This document shows, in pieces, positions 30,919-44,275 of a stretch of DNA of 64,000 bases (position 1 is the first letter of the stretch; the number at the start of each line of letters is the position of its first letter). Location of the stretch: the NCBI GenBank assembly GCA_002205965.3, contig NADL03000521.1, positions 1 to 64,000 of the forward strand, given 5' to 3'. The position numbers and the translations under genes are program-made. The DNA comes from Kappaphycus alvarezii (taxonomy: Eukaryota > Rhodophyta > Florideophyceae > Gigartinales > Solieriaceae). Below the pieces are notes generated by a model. The model made no database searches. It was not told the DNA's origin and saw only the letters and a list, made by a program, of their open reading frames with translations.

Positions 30919-31130
30919 TTTTTTTTGGGGGAAGGGAAGGGTTTCGAACCTAGGAAGTTACTGGGTTATTGCCCCTTTGAACTTCGAACTAGGCACCGAA
31001 AGTCCAGAGAGACAAGTGACACTGGCAGCATAACAGGTATTTCCCCCTTGAACTTCGATATTCACATCATAAATACAAGAAGAAAAGGCAAACTACTGCT
31101 TTGAAGACCAAAATTAGGGCAGGGTTAATC
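30919..31130. other. 5' flank of the zinc-finger pseudogene
   Basis: Presumed promoter side. It contains a run of 10 T, a G-rich patch, and CCCCTTTGAACTTCGA repeated as CCCCTTGAACTTCGA about 70 bases later. Confidence 0.4.
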
Positions 31131-32091
31131 CTGTTAGTGTGGCGCGGGTTTTAGGTGGGTTGGGGTGGTTTTGGTGGGGTAGCTCTCGTGTTCCAAATTC
31201 TTGGCCATATACAGAGCCGTAAGTAGCTCTCGTGTGCCGAGATGGTGGCTAAAACTCGTCGACCACTTCCAGCCATCCAACAAATTTACTAATCATTTTT
31301 TAATTGTAATGCTTTCTCGGCGTGGGAGGGAATAAGGTACCCCGCACTTGTAGTTCAGCTGTAAGCACATTAAAAAATTCTTTCAGTTAGCTTCATAAAA
31401 CATCATAGTTTGCAATAAGCAAGTGAGCACATGAAAAAATTGTTTTCAGTTAGCTTCATAAAACATTATAGTTTGTGTTTTGAGCCAATTACTTCTTAAA
31501 GGTACTCGATGAACATTCTAGATATAATTAATTACTCAAAGAATCAGAAAAAGCTACGGATAATGCCATAAATTAGCAAATTAAACAGTGATTTGCTTTA
31601 AGAGAGTCTCTTTACTTCACACATGATTAGCTGAATCACTTCAAAAATGACTCTATGTTTCTTTTTTCGAATATTTTGAAAAATGTTTTTTGAAAATAAT
31701 TTTTACTTTAATTTAAGCAATTAGCTATGAAAATATTGAGTAATTAAAGAAATTAGTAAGAATTTGGTTCTTATTATTAAAGAACAAAATCGTTTTCTCT
31801 ACAGGAGATTGCGCGGTATGGAATAAATATTTGCCTTACATGAGATTCGACAAAAAAGTTGATCTATTACTGGTCGTTCCATGTTTTCTGACTATTGTGC
31901 TCTTTTCCATCAAGAGAAAAATTAAAAAATGCAACTATTTTTATCGATAGTGTTGGCGTTACTGTGTGGACTGTAAAGTACAGTACTTTTGCATAACAAT
32001 GTGCTCGCATACTGTAATGAATGGCCCAAAATTGCAAGCAAATTTTAGTCTCTAGATTCTGCATTTTTTTGTTTTTTATGTTTTGTACTGA

Positions 32092-32136
32092 TTTGCTCGT
32101 CCGCCGCCGCCGGTCGCCCGGCGGCGGACGAGCAAA
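32092..32136. repeat. GC-rich hairpin, 18-bp perfect arms
   Basis: TTTGCTCGTCCGCCGCCG at 32092-32109 is followed after 9 bases by its exact reverse complement at 32119-32136. It stands in AT-rich surroundings. The next ~230 bases are also richer in GC. Confidence 0.9.
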
Positions 32137-35100
32137 CTCCCGCTGTCACATTTAGCTGCCACTGTCGCGGTGGGACTACGCAAAATGGGAGACACGTTTT
32201 TGAGAATTGAAGTATGCAGTTAACGAATATTATCGGTCAGCTGCTCTGCCGGGTCGTATACCCATCCCCTCAATAATGAACACACAATTCGCTTCGCTCC
32301 GCCGCGCAATACGTTGCCACAGAGCAGTTCGTACCGTTCTGGTGTATTGCCGCAAATCATTGTGATTTGCACGACAATTTGATTGGTGAGTAATCGAAAA
32401 GTTCATTTTAAATCTTCCTCGTATCGATTTGCTTTAAAAGTCGAACATTAAAACAGCGCAGGGTGAATAAATCACTAACGACGAATCTGTAGATAAGCAG
32501 GTACAAATCACCTCTGATAGTAGAAAATTCCTCTAATCCCTTCGCACACTCAAATTCGGATACTGTACCTTCCATTGCTTACCAATCTACAGTATCTTTG
32601 CAGGCTCTATTTATTTTACTGTGATCGCCGTCCAAGATAGGGATCAAGTACCCCCAAAGTAGCTTTCTTACATTTTCTAAAAGTGGGAAGGTTCTATAGC
32701 ATGGTTTTCTGGAGAGGTACGTAACCAAGAAGGCTGAAATGCAATAAAGAAATGATGAAAAAGAAATACGTCAGTTTCAATGAATTAACTATCCTTAAAA
32801 ACACTGCGTTTCCAACAGAATCACTTAAAAACTTCTTTGCATCTAATGTAGTAGTACAATAAAAATTCAGTTACACAGTAACCATTTTCGACCTGTCTAG
32901 TTAGAATTATCAATTAAAATTCCAAATACTGCATAATAGAGACTTTTTGTGGCGAGCCTTCCTAATTTAAGTAGAGGTGAAATCGATAACACCAATAGCA
33001 CCGTATCTGAGCAGAGCTGCAACAAGGCAAGCAACGTCGGAATATTTTGCAGTAATAGTTAATTCAAAAGATGAATAGGGTTATGCTACGCTACCGTCAA
33101 ATTGATTTTTTTTGTTTTTAATACAAAGAACAGACCTGATACTAACGTTCTTTTATCTCAGTCACTACATAATGTCACAATCATAAAGGGAGATTCGCCA
33201 CATTAAACTGGAAAAGACAGTCGTACAATACTGAATCCTGGCTGGGAGAAATGTTAGAAGATGTACTCATGTAAACTCGTTGAGGTGAGCGCCAGAAGAA
33301 ACTATCGCAGTAACAGCTGAATGGCTGTTGCACACTGCTTTAGTTGCCCAGTTTGACGTTGCTATTTTTTATTAAAAATTTGGGCCTAAAATGGATAATG
33401 GGCTGAAAAATAGTCTAGCGCAGAAGATGAGACCAAAAATGACATGGCAAAACTTTTATAAGATAACTAGTTCTACCTGGAAAAGAAGAACGGGATGTCA
33501 TCCCAGATATGACCTAAAGAAGTGTCCCAAAATGCGAAAATCAGGAATACACATATTCTCAAGGACACGCATCCCAAAATTTCATCTCACACCGAGGTAA
33601 AAATACCTTTTATCATGAGTTTTTATTTAGCTGAACCTATAAAATTGAATATATCTATAAATGAAAAACCAAGATTCTTTTTTGTTTCATAAAAAGCAAA
33701 AATATGACGTCCATTTTATTTTTACAGTCCTACACTGAAAAAAGTTATCATAAGCTCGAAAAATAAAATTATTTTTCATCAGTACTGAACTAAAGTTTCA
33801 TTTTTTAGAAGGGTTACGGTTTAAGAATGCCCTTGATTTGCATTCAAAGCAGTATCTTATATGACACGGAAACATATTTAAAAGTCAAATGCACTGAATT
33901 TGAACCTAGTAGCACCTATGTCTTAATTGAGATAAGCAATTTTGGACTTAGACTAGAAGATAATGAAAACTCATAAAATGTCGGTTCTCGGCTAACTTTT
34001 ATCCGATTAGGCCAGTATAAGTATTGATTTGAGGACAATAATAGCTCTGAAACTTGAATTCCACGCCTTTTTCGTGAACAAGGAGGAAAATATTACATGA
34101 GAGTCCTTCCTGTACGTTTCCCCATTAATGTGAAGTCAGGGATAAATTTGAACACTTAGATTTTGTTTTTAGAATGTTCTGAGATGTGTCAGGCACTACA
34201 GAAATCATAACGAAAAGAATTTTTTTTCTCCATTGTAAGAATGTTATACCAATGGAGTAATGACAAGCCAGTCCATTTAGTCTTTAATATCAGATATGGC
34301 AAATACACTTTTTTTAGAATAAAAGGCACATAAAGAGTGTATTTTAGATGTCCCGGCTGAAAACCCATTGTTTTCTGTAACTTTTCAGAGTAGTACGTTT
34401 ATTACGTAAACAGTTGATAATGGATGCTAATTACTGACCAGATGGTATCCCAAATATGTTATACGGGTTTAGAAGTGCAAGATTCATTCAATTGGGACAA
34501 AAAGCGAAGAAATTTCGAAATCACATTAATTTATCTTTACCGGAACGACCAATTTTATATCCTCTGTTCCTGCTACACGTTATGTTGTTTGTAGCACGTG
34601 AATAGAAATTTATTTCAAAAGACAATGGATTTCAATAGATAATGAACTGAAACGGCAAGCTCCGATAAATGAGGTATAAATTGCTCAAAGAGCTGTAGTT
34701 TAAATAACATTCGTCCCACTTGGAAACCGTTTTCTAGTTTTCCCGATAGAAAGCCTTCTAAACAACTGCAACTCATCTTTTATCTTGCGTCAAAGATCAG
34801 GCGGAAAAATAACAAAGTTTTTGGATACGGCTTAGTTTTTATGAGAACAAAAGCATAATGTTAAATATGAAGTTTAATTACGTCGTCATATTTAAATAAA
34901 ATCCTTAATGGGTCGTCTGAATTCGAAAAATATTCCATAATATTTTATTGAATGATACTCTGTAGGTTATAGTGCAAAAAAGCGACACAGTTTATTTCTT
35001 CTGAAGAAATTTCGTCTTCGTGGCTACAACATCTCTAGTGAAAATTAACTGAGAGATTAGATGGTCATGACTAAGTTTAAAGTGTGACTAAACGTTTGAG

Positions 35101-37462
35101 AAATCAAATATCGGGAATAATTAGATTCGTTTAATATCTTGAGACCATTTCCAATCTTTAGAAAACTACTAAATATCAATACTATTTAGTAGTGACTCTT
35201 GGTAGTTTATTTGCTAATGTCTTCAAGATCTACTACATTAGAATAAAACTTTGCTATAGGATAGGTAAATGAAAATAATACAAATACTCATGCTGATTTT
35301 TTGCTTTTATACAACAGGTCGCATCCATTTTGACTGACCAAGCAGTCTGCAAAGAATTTAAGCTACCCCTGAAACAATTTGCGAGGCCTTGGTAGGGCCT
35401 TTTTGTAGGAATAATACGTACAATCTTTCTAAGAATAGAGAAAGCAGTCTATTCCGCCTCTTAATTAATGGAAAAATATATTAAGCAGAGGAAGACAGAT
35501 CTTAGAAAAGAGATTTGCTCTATAGACTAAATTCTCTATATCCTCTAAAACAACTAATAGATATATTAATATATTTTCGGCTACAGCAGGTTGTACCAAG
35601 CTTAAGTTCATATAGTATGGGTTCTTTCCTTAGAAAAATATTATTAACAGGGATTTAATCAGTCCTTTGAGAACCCTTAGGAAAAGTTTATAACACGCAA
35701 TAAAACTTTGAAAATCGGAATAATATTGTTGTGGGAAAGATTGAAATGGGTGGGTAGTTCATTGGCTTTCAAATAGTCAGAAACAATCTGCATTAGGAAA
35801 ATTGGATGATGTTTCGTATAGATGGAAAAGAAATCCTTATAGAGTCACGAAATGTGTACATTACACAGTTCTCTACGTAATAAAAACATATTTGAAGGAT
35901 ATTCAAGGCGTTTCAGGAGACGACAGGAGAAGAGGTCATATCGAAAATTCGCCTTTAGAACATTCAAGTTTCTGGTTCTGATGAATAACTTACTACTAAA
36001 AAGTGACTGTATGAGAAATACCGACATGTTTGTAATTATATAAAAATCATAGTATTCTGAAGAAATGATGAAAGAATTCATAAAATTTCACGGCTTCAAA
36101 ATAAATAGGTTTGTATTTCATTGGGTGAAGTAAAATCTATTCATTCTGTTCTTACCATCACTCGTTCGGAGAAACGAATTATACGGGATGATTCTGCCGT
36201 CTCCGTGTGTTAAAAAATAATTTTCTAAGGTTTTGCTTCATATGCAATATTCAGAGACAAATCAGTAATAGTAAAAATTTACGAAGAAAAGGTTTACCTA
36301 AAGGTTAGTAAACAGAGCAAACGGATTAGTTTTGAATTTGAGAGCGCTCAGATATTTCAGTTCCATTTCCTCTTATTGAAGACTCCGCAATCTTTTACAG
36401 CCTAGTTTCATTATAAGTACCATTTTTCAAATCCTACTTAGTTGCGGCTAAAAAAAGAAGAAAGCAATTTTTTTTGAAGATTTTATTATTACTTTAATTT
36501 ACCACTGCAATCCAATTTTTCTCCGTGCACCCGAAATACGTAAGGAGCTTTTGGATGTCCATAATGTTTTCTTATTTTTGCATAAGGGTCCATTTTTCAA
36601 TTAATATATCCTGAATTGATAATCAGGACCCAAGCTGCAGTTTTTCCTGCTGAACTACATATGAAAAGATACGGTAAATTCTCAGCTACAGAAATCAGCA
36701 ACAATATTCTCAGAAATTGCTCCCTGAGCCTCTTATATATTTCTACCGGGTACCATTAGTCGACTAATTTTTGTTCTCGGTATTACATTCAGAAGTATGT
36801 AAATGCCGTTGTTGCGAATCGTACTAAATAAGCCATTAGATTTACAACAAGAAAACATTTACTTTATCTAAAACGTGCTTAGTCACGGGGTTAGATTGAG
36901 CGTTTTATCCTAAAACCCGTACATAAACGTTTTAATCGTGTCAATAAATAGTTGATACCAATTGAGAATTGAGAGCTATTTGTAAAATTTGAAGAGGGAA
37001 TATTTTTATACAACTGGAAAATATTTTTGAGTGCTTTTGAAGCCCTACAATAGATTACAGAACTACAAAGATACTTAATTAATAGTATGAATCGTTTCCA
37101 GTTACTAGAATTGATGCGGACTTTGAAACTATGTCACAAATACTCTAAAAATGTTGCATGATTTAACGTAAGTCTAGGTAAGAATAGAATGACAATAGTA
37201 TGTCTTCTTCAGAACTGATTGCTACGCAGTTTCCGTATATCAATTTTATACGACAGTAACATACTTAAAATGGATTTTACAATCAAGCAAAAAATGAAGG
37301 CAAAGTATCAATGCGAATACCAATTATATACATCCAATTATTCGCAAAAGTACTCAGTGAGAGCCTGGGCGTCGACGGTAACTAACTTAAAGCTTGGACA
37401 ATTTAATCATTGACTTCAACCAAATGGGGAAGTAATTTTCACTTTTGCTCCAGTAAATATGT

Positions 37463-38050
37463 GTGACGAATATGCCCAGTAGTATCAATATGCCCAGTAG
37501 TATCAATATGCCCAGTAGTATCCCGCTAGTAGCCCTCAAACGGCATGAGCACCGTAGAGAGGCACCAGTGCAACATAAGCACTGTAAGGAGACATCAGCG
37601 CAACTAATGTACTGTAATCTGGCGCCGACGCAACTCAATACCACAGACCAATCAGACGAAGCCATTATGGATACCTGGCATACTCCTAGATACTTTCCAG
37701 GCAAGACCAATCAGCAAGTGCTTTGTGCTGTCTCGCCAAGTGGATCAATGGAACTCTGCCTTGTTGGGCAATATTGTCAGTCTCACCGCAATATACTAGG
37801 TGAACTCTCAAAACCTTGTAGTATTAAGCCCTAGGCCTGTTCTTCTAGAATACCTTTGAATTTAGTACTGTTTGCTTACCATTCATTGTCACTCTCGTTG
37901 AATTCTTCTCTATATAAACCATGGTCAGAAGCTCCGGTCTGTTCACCGGAGGCTTCAACCATCGATTACCTCTTGTGCGCCCAAACCCCCACAATATGTA
38001 CTTCATATGCACTTGCTGTTTTCTCGTAGCCAGGGGTGTGTAGTTTTAAT
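37463..38050 (+). other. GC-richer island with tandem repeats and possible solo LTR
   Basis: ATATGCCCAGTAGTATCA is repeated three times (about 37469-37520), followed by about three imperfect 31-bp units (GAGCACCGTAGAGAGGC type). A frame at 37463-37834 covers them without a known domain. Then TGTTGGGCAATATTG at 37762 starts a segment with TCTATATAAACC near 37912 and ending CCCAAACCCCCACA at 37993. TGTTGGG and a TATA box suggest a copia-type solo LTR, but no target duplication is visible. Confidence 0.35.
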
Positions 38051-41000
38051 TAAAAGCATTTTTTTTCTTTTAAACTACTATTGGTTCATTTTTCCGTTTT
38101 ATTTCTGAAATAAGATCGCTTAGAGCTTCCACTTCTCGTAGTAACATTATATACAGATACAAAAATTAGCGTATCTTTGGAAGCTGAGGTTGGATTTCTT
38201 TTTTCATGATTCCTACGAGTCTTAATATTGAAAGCTAATATGGCGATATTCATGTTTTTCTGCTCACTTACGGATAAATTGGAAACTTCAGAGGCATTTA
38301 GGGCTCAAAATTTCGTACTGTGACCACTATAACCTCCTTCCTTACTGTGATTGGTATCATATTTTAGTAGACAAGTTATAAGAAATATTATTTATGCGAC
38401 ATTCGCGTTATCCTGTGCATCTTTTTAATCATTTCTACTTTTCTTTTTTATTACTACTTAGGGAGGAGATATCCAAGTTTAAAATCTTCATTCCCAAAAG
38501 TTTACCTATTATTTGTGTTTCGCTCCATTCAGATTGTTAAAATTTGATAATATATTTGCATTCAAATTTAGAAAGATGTAATCATTATCACTGCTAAAGG
38601 AACATATTTCTGTCTCAGAAATCTATGGAATACTTAATTTCGGAGAGATTCTTGAAAACAAAGATTCCCATCACCCTGGTTTAAATTCACCTTTAATTTT
38701 TAGTGAATATATCTCTTGGAAGTAGGGTTCGACCTGAAAAAAGACCAAATATTAAATCACTATATAACCTATCCAGTTTTTTGAAATAACCGACTATATA
38801 GACTCAATCTGCTGTATTTTATTGGACTAGAATACCGCAAAAGTACTTCATAACTATCTAGAGTTTTACGAGCAACTGTTCATAAGTTGCTGTGGAAGCA
38901 GTTTTCATTCCAGTAAAAAAAGACTATTACGGATTGTGTAGGAATCAGGAATCAAGGATGCTCTTTCGAGTGAGTCACTGCAACATAAAAAGAAGTGATC
39001 AGATGGGAGAGAAGGAATATCCAAGGTTATGTTGCCCCGAAATCAAAAGATGAGTGAGCGAGACGAATCAATACCTCAGATATGAGAGAAGTAGGTGTAC
39101 CTTGAATTTTGAACGCGAAACATTTTTACCTATCTTACCTACTTTCCACGAACTTTTCGGCACTTCCACTAAGATGTTCCTTATGTACAAGTTTCTTTGC
39201 ATGCAAAAGAAGCGGGATTTATACATGCCCGAATTAATATTACGATTGCAAATCTTAGTACGTCCAATAGGGGTCAAACTTCGTGAAATTAATGAACATG
39301 ATGTTTAATTAGCTTACTGTCGATTTTAGCGCAGGGTTATAATAAATTTGGAACTACACTGAAGGATCCAAATGAAAAATAACTCTCAAAAACATAAGAG
39401 TAAATTGCTACACGCAAGAGCGAAGATCAATAATATGGCCCATAATATCTTTTAATTAGATAAATACTGTTTTTTGTGTTCTTAATCAATATTGCTCAAA
39501 GTATGCTTGTTTATATTTTCTGAAAGAACAATGGTGTATTAGAAAGCTCGCGAGTTTTCAAAGCTCATATTCCAAACCATCTCGCTTCAGAGATGCGCGA
39601 CTCTCGTGACGGAAGCTCGAAAGAATACAAGAACGAACGGGTCGAGAAAATTCTTCTGAACCTTGGAAAAACACACAAGTTTAGGGTGCGTTCCTATCAC
39701 AGCTAGAAGGTGTAGAAGAATTAATAAATTAAATATCTCTTAATATGGAGAGGAGCTTGTTGCATGAATAAAATATAGACCAAAAATTTTGGGCAGGAGC
39801 AATTTAAAGCGCAGTGTATACTCAAAGCAGCTTAAAAACATTTAAAAAATTGACAAAAACTCACTAGAAATTTTATTTGCTACAAGGAAAGTTTAGCACA
39901 CTGTCATAAGTTTGGAACCATTTTTTATTTAAATTTGTTTAGACCATCGAACAAAATATTTTGTGCCCAGGGAAATTTTTTTATGGGATATGTGATTTTA
40001 CGAGACAAATATTTCTCTGTTCACGCAGATAGGGAAAATTAGCGAAAAACGAGCATATTAATATAACATTCAGTGAAGTTTTTACATGAATTATACTAAT
40101 TAGAATACCATAGGAACTTCTACTGGCATAGGTTTAGCTGATTGAAATATTTATAAGGAAAACACATTTCAATGCAGCGAAAATTGCCACATGATTACTC
40201 CGAAGACTCACATTTTCTCGTTTTTCCACCATAAATAGAAATTGATGGCAGCGACTGGCTGGGAAAAGCCAATCGAGGATGTAATGAAACATTTTGCATC
40301 CACTGTAGAATTTTTAATACATCTGCAAATTAGATTCATAGCTTTACTCATTATGTGTTAAGTGAAGAGCGGAAAAGTTTTCAGCATCAATGTCAGTTTA
40401 AATCTGAATAACTTTAAAGAAATAAATGCTTTCGGAAATTAAGATCAATGTTGGGAATTGGGGCAGAAGAGCTCGTGGAATTTCCTTCAAGTATACAAGG
40501 CGTAGACTACAGGCGCATTTTTTGATCTAGGAGAAATAATTGCGAAAGAATTGAGTAGTATAAATCAAGAATATTCGTTAAGGAGTACGTCCCAACGAAC
40601 TGCGTTTAATTTGTTGGAACATTCGCAACCGTCTATCTTCTTCATCATTGAGAATTTTATTAGCTTTCAAAGTGAGGAATAATCCAGAAATTTACTAAAT
40701 GGACGCGACAATATCATTTATAAACTAGTATATTCATGAGCTATTGTATATTTGATAAACGCAGATGTACTGGCAAGTAAATAAAGGCATCGTTTGTAGA
40801 TTGAAGAATACATAATACGGGTTAAAGTAGGTACAAAGTGCAAATTTCTAATAGCTTTATAGTTTTTTGAACATTTTTTTTTCAAATATAGTTAATCTGT
40901 TCATAGAATATGTGAAGGTGGTAAAATTTAGCTTATATCATAATTATACAGGCCGTCAGCTTTTAATGATAATAAGTGAGTTGAAAAAAACAGCTAAGAA

Positions 41001-41200
41001 TCAAATGAAATCTTTCACAGTAGCCTAAGATGACCATTTAGGATCTCTTTAGTAATTTAATTGGACTCAAAATTACTGGAAATATGAAAATGAAGTCGTT
41101 CCTAATCTATTGGTGTCACTAAATTGAACATAGTAGAGGGATAAAATAAGAAACAATCTGAGCCAACTTGTTTAAGAATAGTCAGGTACTCTCTTATCTG

Positions 41201-42938
41201 ATGACCCATGGTACGGAACTTGGTTGTTTTATTTAATAACACAAATGTATTGCTAGTGGGCCTACTTTCCCGCAGAATTATGATTCCATGCTCTCCTACC
41301 TTCCATGTTCCATCTCTCGTGAACCATTTATTGCGATTCTTGGCTTTCCCGTCGGGATCTTCTCCTCCTGTCCATTATTCTTCTCCACCAAACTCGACGC
41401 CTTGAGGGCAATCTAAACAATTCTCCTGAATCTAAAATATTTCTATTTGATCTTTCATTTTCTTCGATACTGTGCTTGAGCATCCAGCCTAATTTACTTT
41501 TTTCGGACCATTCCGCCACACCTAACCCTAAATGCAGCTACATTGTTTGCAGAAGTTTTGCGAGGAATATTTTAAAATTTTAGTGGACCCATTTACAACC
41601 GTGGTTGGCGTACCGAGATATTTTAGTAGTAACGGGTTACCCCGGTCCCACCTGTGCTTCCTTGGCAACACATGCTTGTTACATTAGATTTCTTGTTCCT
41701 AACTTTCCCTACATTAATGTTTTGTCGGGTCAGAATTCGGTCGCAAAGCTTACAAAGATCTCTCCCTCCCTCACTTTACAATATGATTTCGATGCTTCAC
41801 AGAGTAATCCCCTAATCCTCTTTCCGCTACACCTCTCCTCGCCCTTGTCCTGTACTTTCACCGCGATTGTGTCACGGACCTCTTAACTGAGCTAACCATC
41901 CTTCTTCATGAACAAGCCGGAGAATGGTCACTTTCTGACCCGCACTCTGGAGAAGAGCCCTTCGCCCTTATTCTCTTTTAGCCTAAAGTTAATTTAACGC
42001 TAAACAGCCTTTTTATGTACCCCTCTTCTCTTCACTTGGATCTCGAGCCAACACGGCCGTCTGGGTGACAATGGCTAAGCCACGCCTTTTCGTTCCCATT
42101 TTTTGCGGTGCCTCCCCTTGTCGCCACTATGCCGTCCGTGATACCATTTTGGATGTGTTTGATAATCACAATTTGGTATGCATATCTGGTACTCGAATAT
42201 TCCGTCGCCATGACGGCCTTTTGCGTACGCTTTCCACAACTACTCGAGACACTGGACGAAATTACTGTGTGCATTTTTACGAAACCTGCCCTTTCGGCAA
42301 ATTTATTGTTGCATTGCACAGCTTCACCTTCCTCTGTGACGTGGCATTTCACAAGGCTGCAAATTTCCACGAATTTACTGCATCTAGTGTACTGTAGATT
42401 CAAAACACGGGAAACCTTACAATCATGGCTACTAGGCACTTTGCTGGCATTACGCTTTTCCTTACATTTCTAAACACAGCGATTGACCTCATTGGTACAC
42501 TTGGACAAACATTTCTGGTTCCTTCATCCTAAGATCTATTATAGACCTCTCCCTTTTTCAAAAGTATCGTAGTACATTTTCTTTCAACAAAATAATGAAA
42601 TCCTACAGTCCTTTTCGTTCATAAGTCCAAATTCCCTGTACAACTCCATTTTCAATTTTATCTTTCAAGATTATGCCCTCTTTTTTAAGAAATAAATCTT
42701 TCGACTCGTGATCATATTCGTCCTCCAAATTCAGTTCCGATAATTTGTAAAGCAGATTTTTTATTATTTCCCTGTATGCATGCAAGTTCAAAACCGCTAC
42801 ATTGCATAGCATTCTCATTTCTACCAAGGCCGTAAAAGTTTTCAAATATGTTACCCTATCTAAAGTTCGATATCCATGTCGTTGAAGTAACACCCCTGCC
42901 TTCAACCGGTTCATCGGTGCAAAAACTTTGACATTAAC
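41201..42938. other. Unassigned stretch at the edge of the AT-rich region
   Basis: Overlapping frames on both strands (41605-41886, 42065-42397, 42108-42473 plus; 42032-42439 and 42603-42914 minus). The sequence is more balanced in composition than 31-41 kb. No domain or repeat match found. Confidence 0.4.
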
Positions 42939-43390
42939 ATGGCAAACCCCCGCTCGTCCCTCACAAGCGCCAAAGAATTAAGAGCCCTCCGTCCTATCAA
43001 CATCTTGGCGTTGATCGCCAATGGTAAAACTGACTGCAAGGAATACTGCAAAAGGATAGACCTGGAACGCGTTCGGGAGTGGATCCGCCAACATTTTTTT
43101 GAGGAAGCGGAAGAGGCATAGGAGCGAGAAGAGGCTGAGGAGGATGTAAACAGACCTGGAGATAAATAAGCCTGGGTAGATCCATGGGATCCACTGTTTT
43201 ACAACCGTGTGGGAGTTTCTGTAGACGACAGAAGGGGCATTGATGTTTTAATCGTAATTCAGACTACTTTAATGCAGATGGAGCGGAGCTGAGGGGTCTT
43301 AAAGAAAGATTAGAGGAACTTGACATAAACGGAAAGGCTACCTATCACTCTGGGCTATTAGATGGAGTTTTTTGAGGGTCTGTACTGAGA
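42939..43390 (+). pseudogene. Unknown ORF next to a gypsy-type LTR, second copy
   Basis: The frame 42939-43121 contains INILALIANGKTDCKEYC, KRIDLERVREWI and an acidic FFEEAEEA end. It matches the copy at 14.3-14.7 kb in the minus strand. After the stop, similarity continues (GGAACTTGACAT-type against GGAGCTGGATAT) up to the LTR. Probably the 3'-most ORF of a gypsy relative. Confidence 0.55.
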
Positions 43391-43880
43391 ATGTATATAT
43401 TTTAGGATAAAATTTTGGCTGATTTCGTGGACGAAAAATTTTAGGAGAAAATACAGAGATTTGTCCTGATCGTAACTACTGTTAGCCCTTTTTATCCATA
43501 CGATTTCCTTTAATGCATTTTATGATAGTAACTATGTTTTTCTGAGACTTTACATGTACCTAAATATTCTATATATGCTGACTAAACTGCTTCCTCTACA
43601 AGGGGCAAACAACTGGGGCGACAACTTCAAGTGCAGACCCTAGAAGTATAGAAGTTGAAATTCAACTTCCGCCTTACGAAAATTTTCTTTATCGTCATTC
43701 CTTGGGCATAGTTGGTAGACTCTGACCCTTCAATACGTACTTGTAGATTCTTTGCCCCCAGTTCTTGTCCACCCCTTCTCATTCCCACAACCGTACTTAG
43801 GTAGCACTATTGTTGTGTACAAAGCCTCCGTCTTAGGACAATTGGCTCTGAGAATATCATCCCTTGGAGAATTACCGGAA
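43390..43880 (+). mobile_element. Diverged gypsy-type LTR, opposite orientation
   Basis: The reverse complement shows the same landmarks as the 53.3/60.0 kb LTRs: ACGGAGG, GTGCTACC, GGGTCAGAGTCTACCA, GAAGTTG repeats, GAGGAAGCAGTTTA and AAATGCATT. Its orientation is opposite to the gypsy elements at 44-61 kb. Confidence 0.75.
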
Positions 43881-44275
43881 GATGGCGGAAAATGGATATC
43901 TATAGAAAAGAAGACACGCATCATCAAGATTGAATTGTTGCACGATAAGTACGGTCAATCAAGCACCCGAGTAAATAAAAAGGTGCTTATCATGAAATAG
44001 GAATTGACTCGCGCATCATCCGTGTCCTTGGAAGTATTGCACCGCGAAAAAGACAGCCTCATTCTACTGACTGTACGCTGTGCATAATTGTGAAGGATTG
44101 GCATGGAAGAAGATGCATTATTCTCTACCAATGGACGTTCAGGACCGTTTCTTGGTGCACTAAGGCCTGCAAAAAGTCCTCTTTAGGGACTTACAGAACT
44201 TTTTCTGGGTTTATCCTTATCACTTGAAGGCCACCCCGTAGTAATAATCACTTCCTTGAGAGGATCATTTCTCTA

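Larger units (their letters stand above)
31131..41200. other. AT-rich, gene-poor region
   Basis: About 10 kb in which base composition is visibly lower in GC than the flanks and the longest frames are under about 125 codons without known domains. I see no rRNA, tRNA or mobile-element proteins. Exceptions are the hairpin at 32092-32136 and the less AT-rich island at 37463-38050. It may be heterochromatin or old repeat debris beyond recognition. Confidence 0.7.

Noticed and set aside
37463-37834. 123-codon frame as a host gene
   Set aside because: Its start is made of minisatellite units and the rest shows no domain; left as part of a repeat island.
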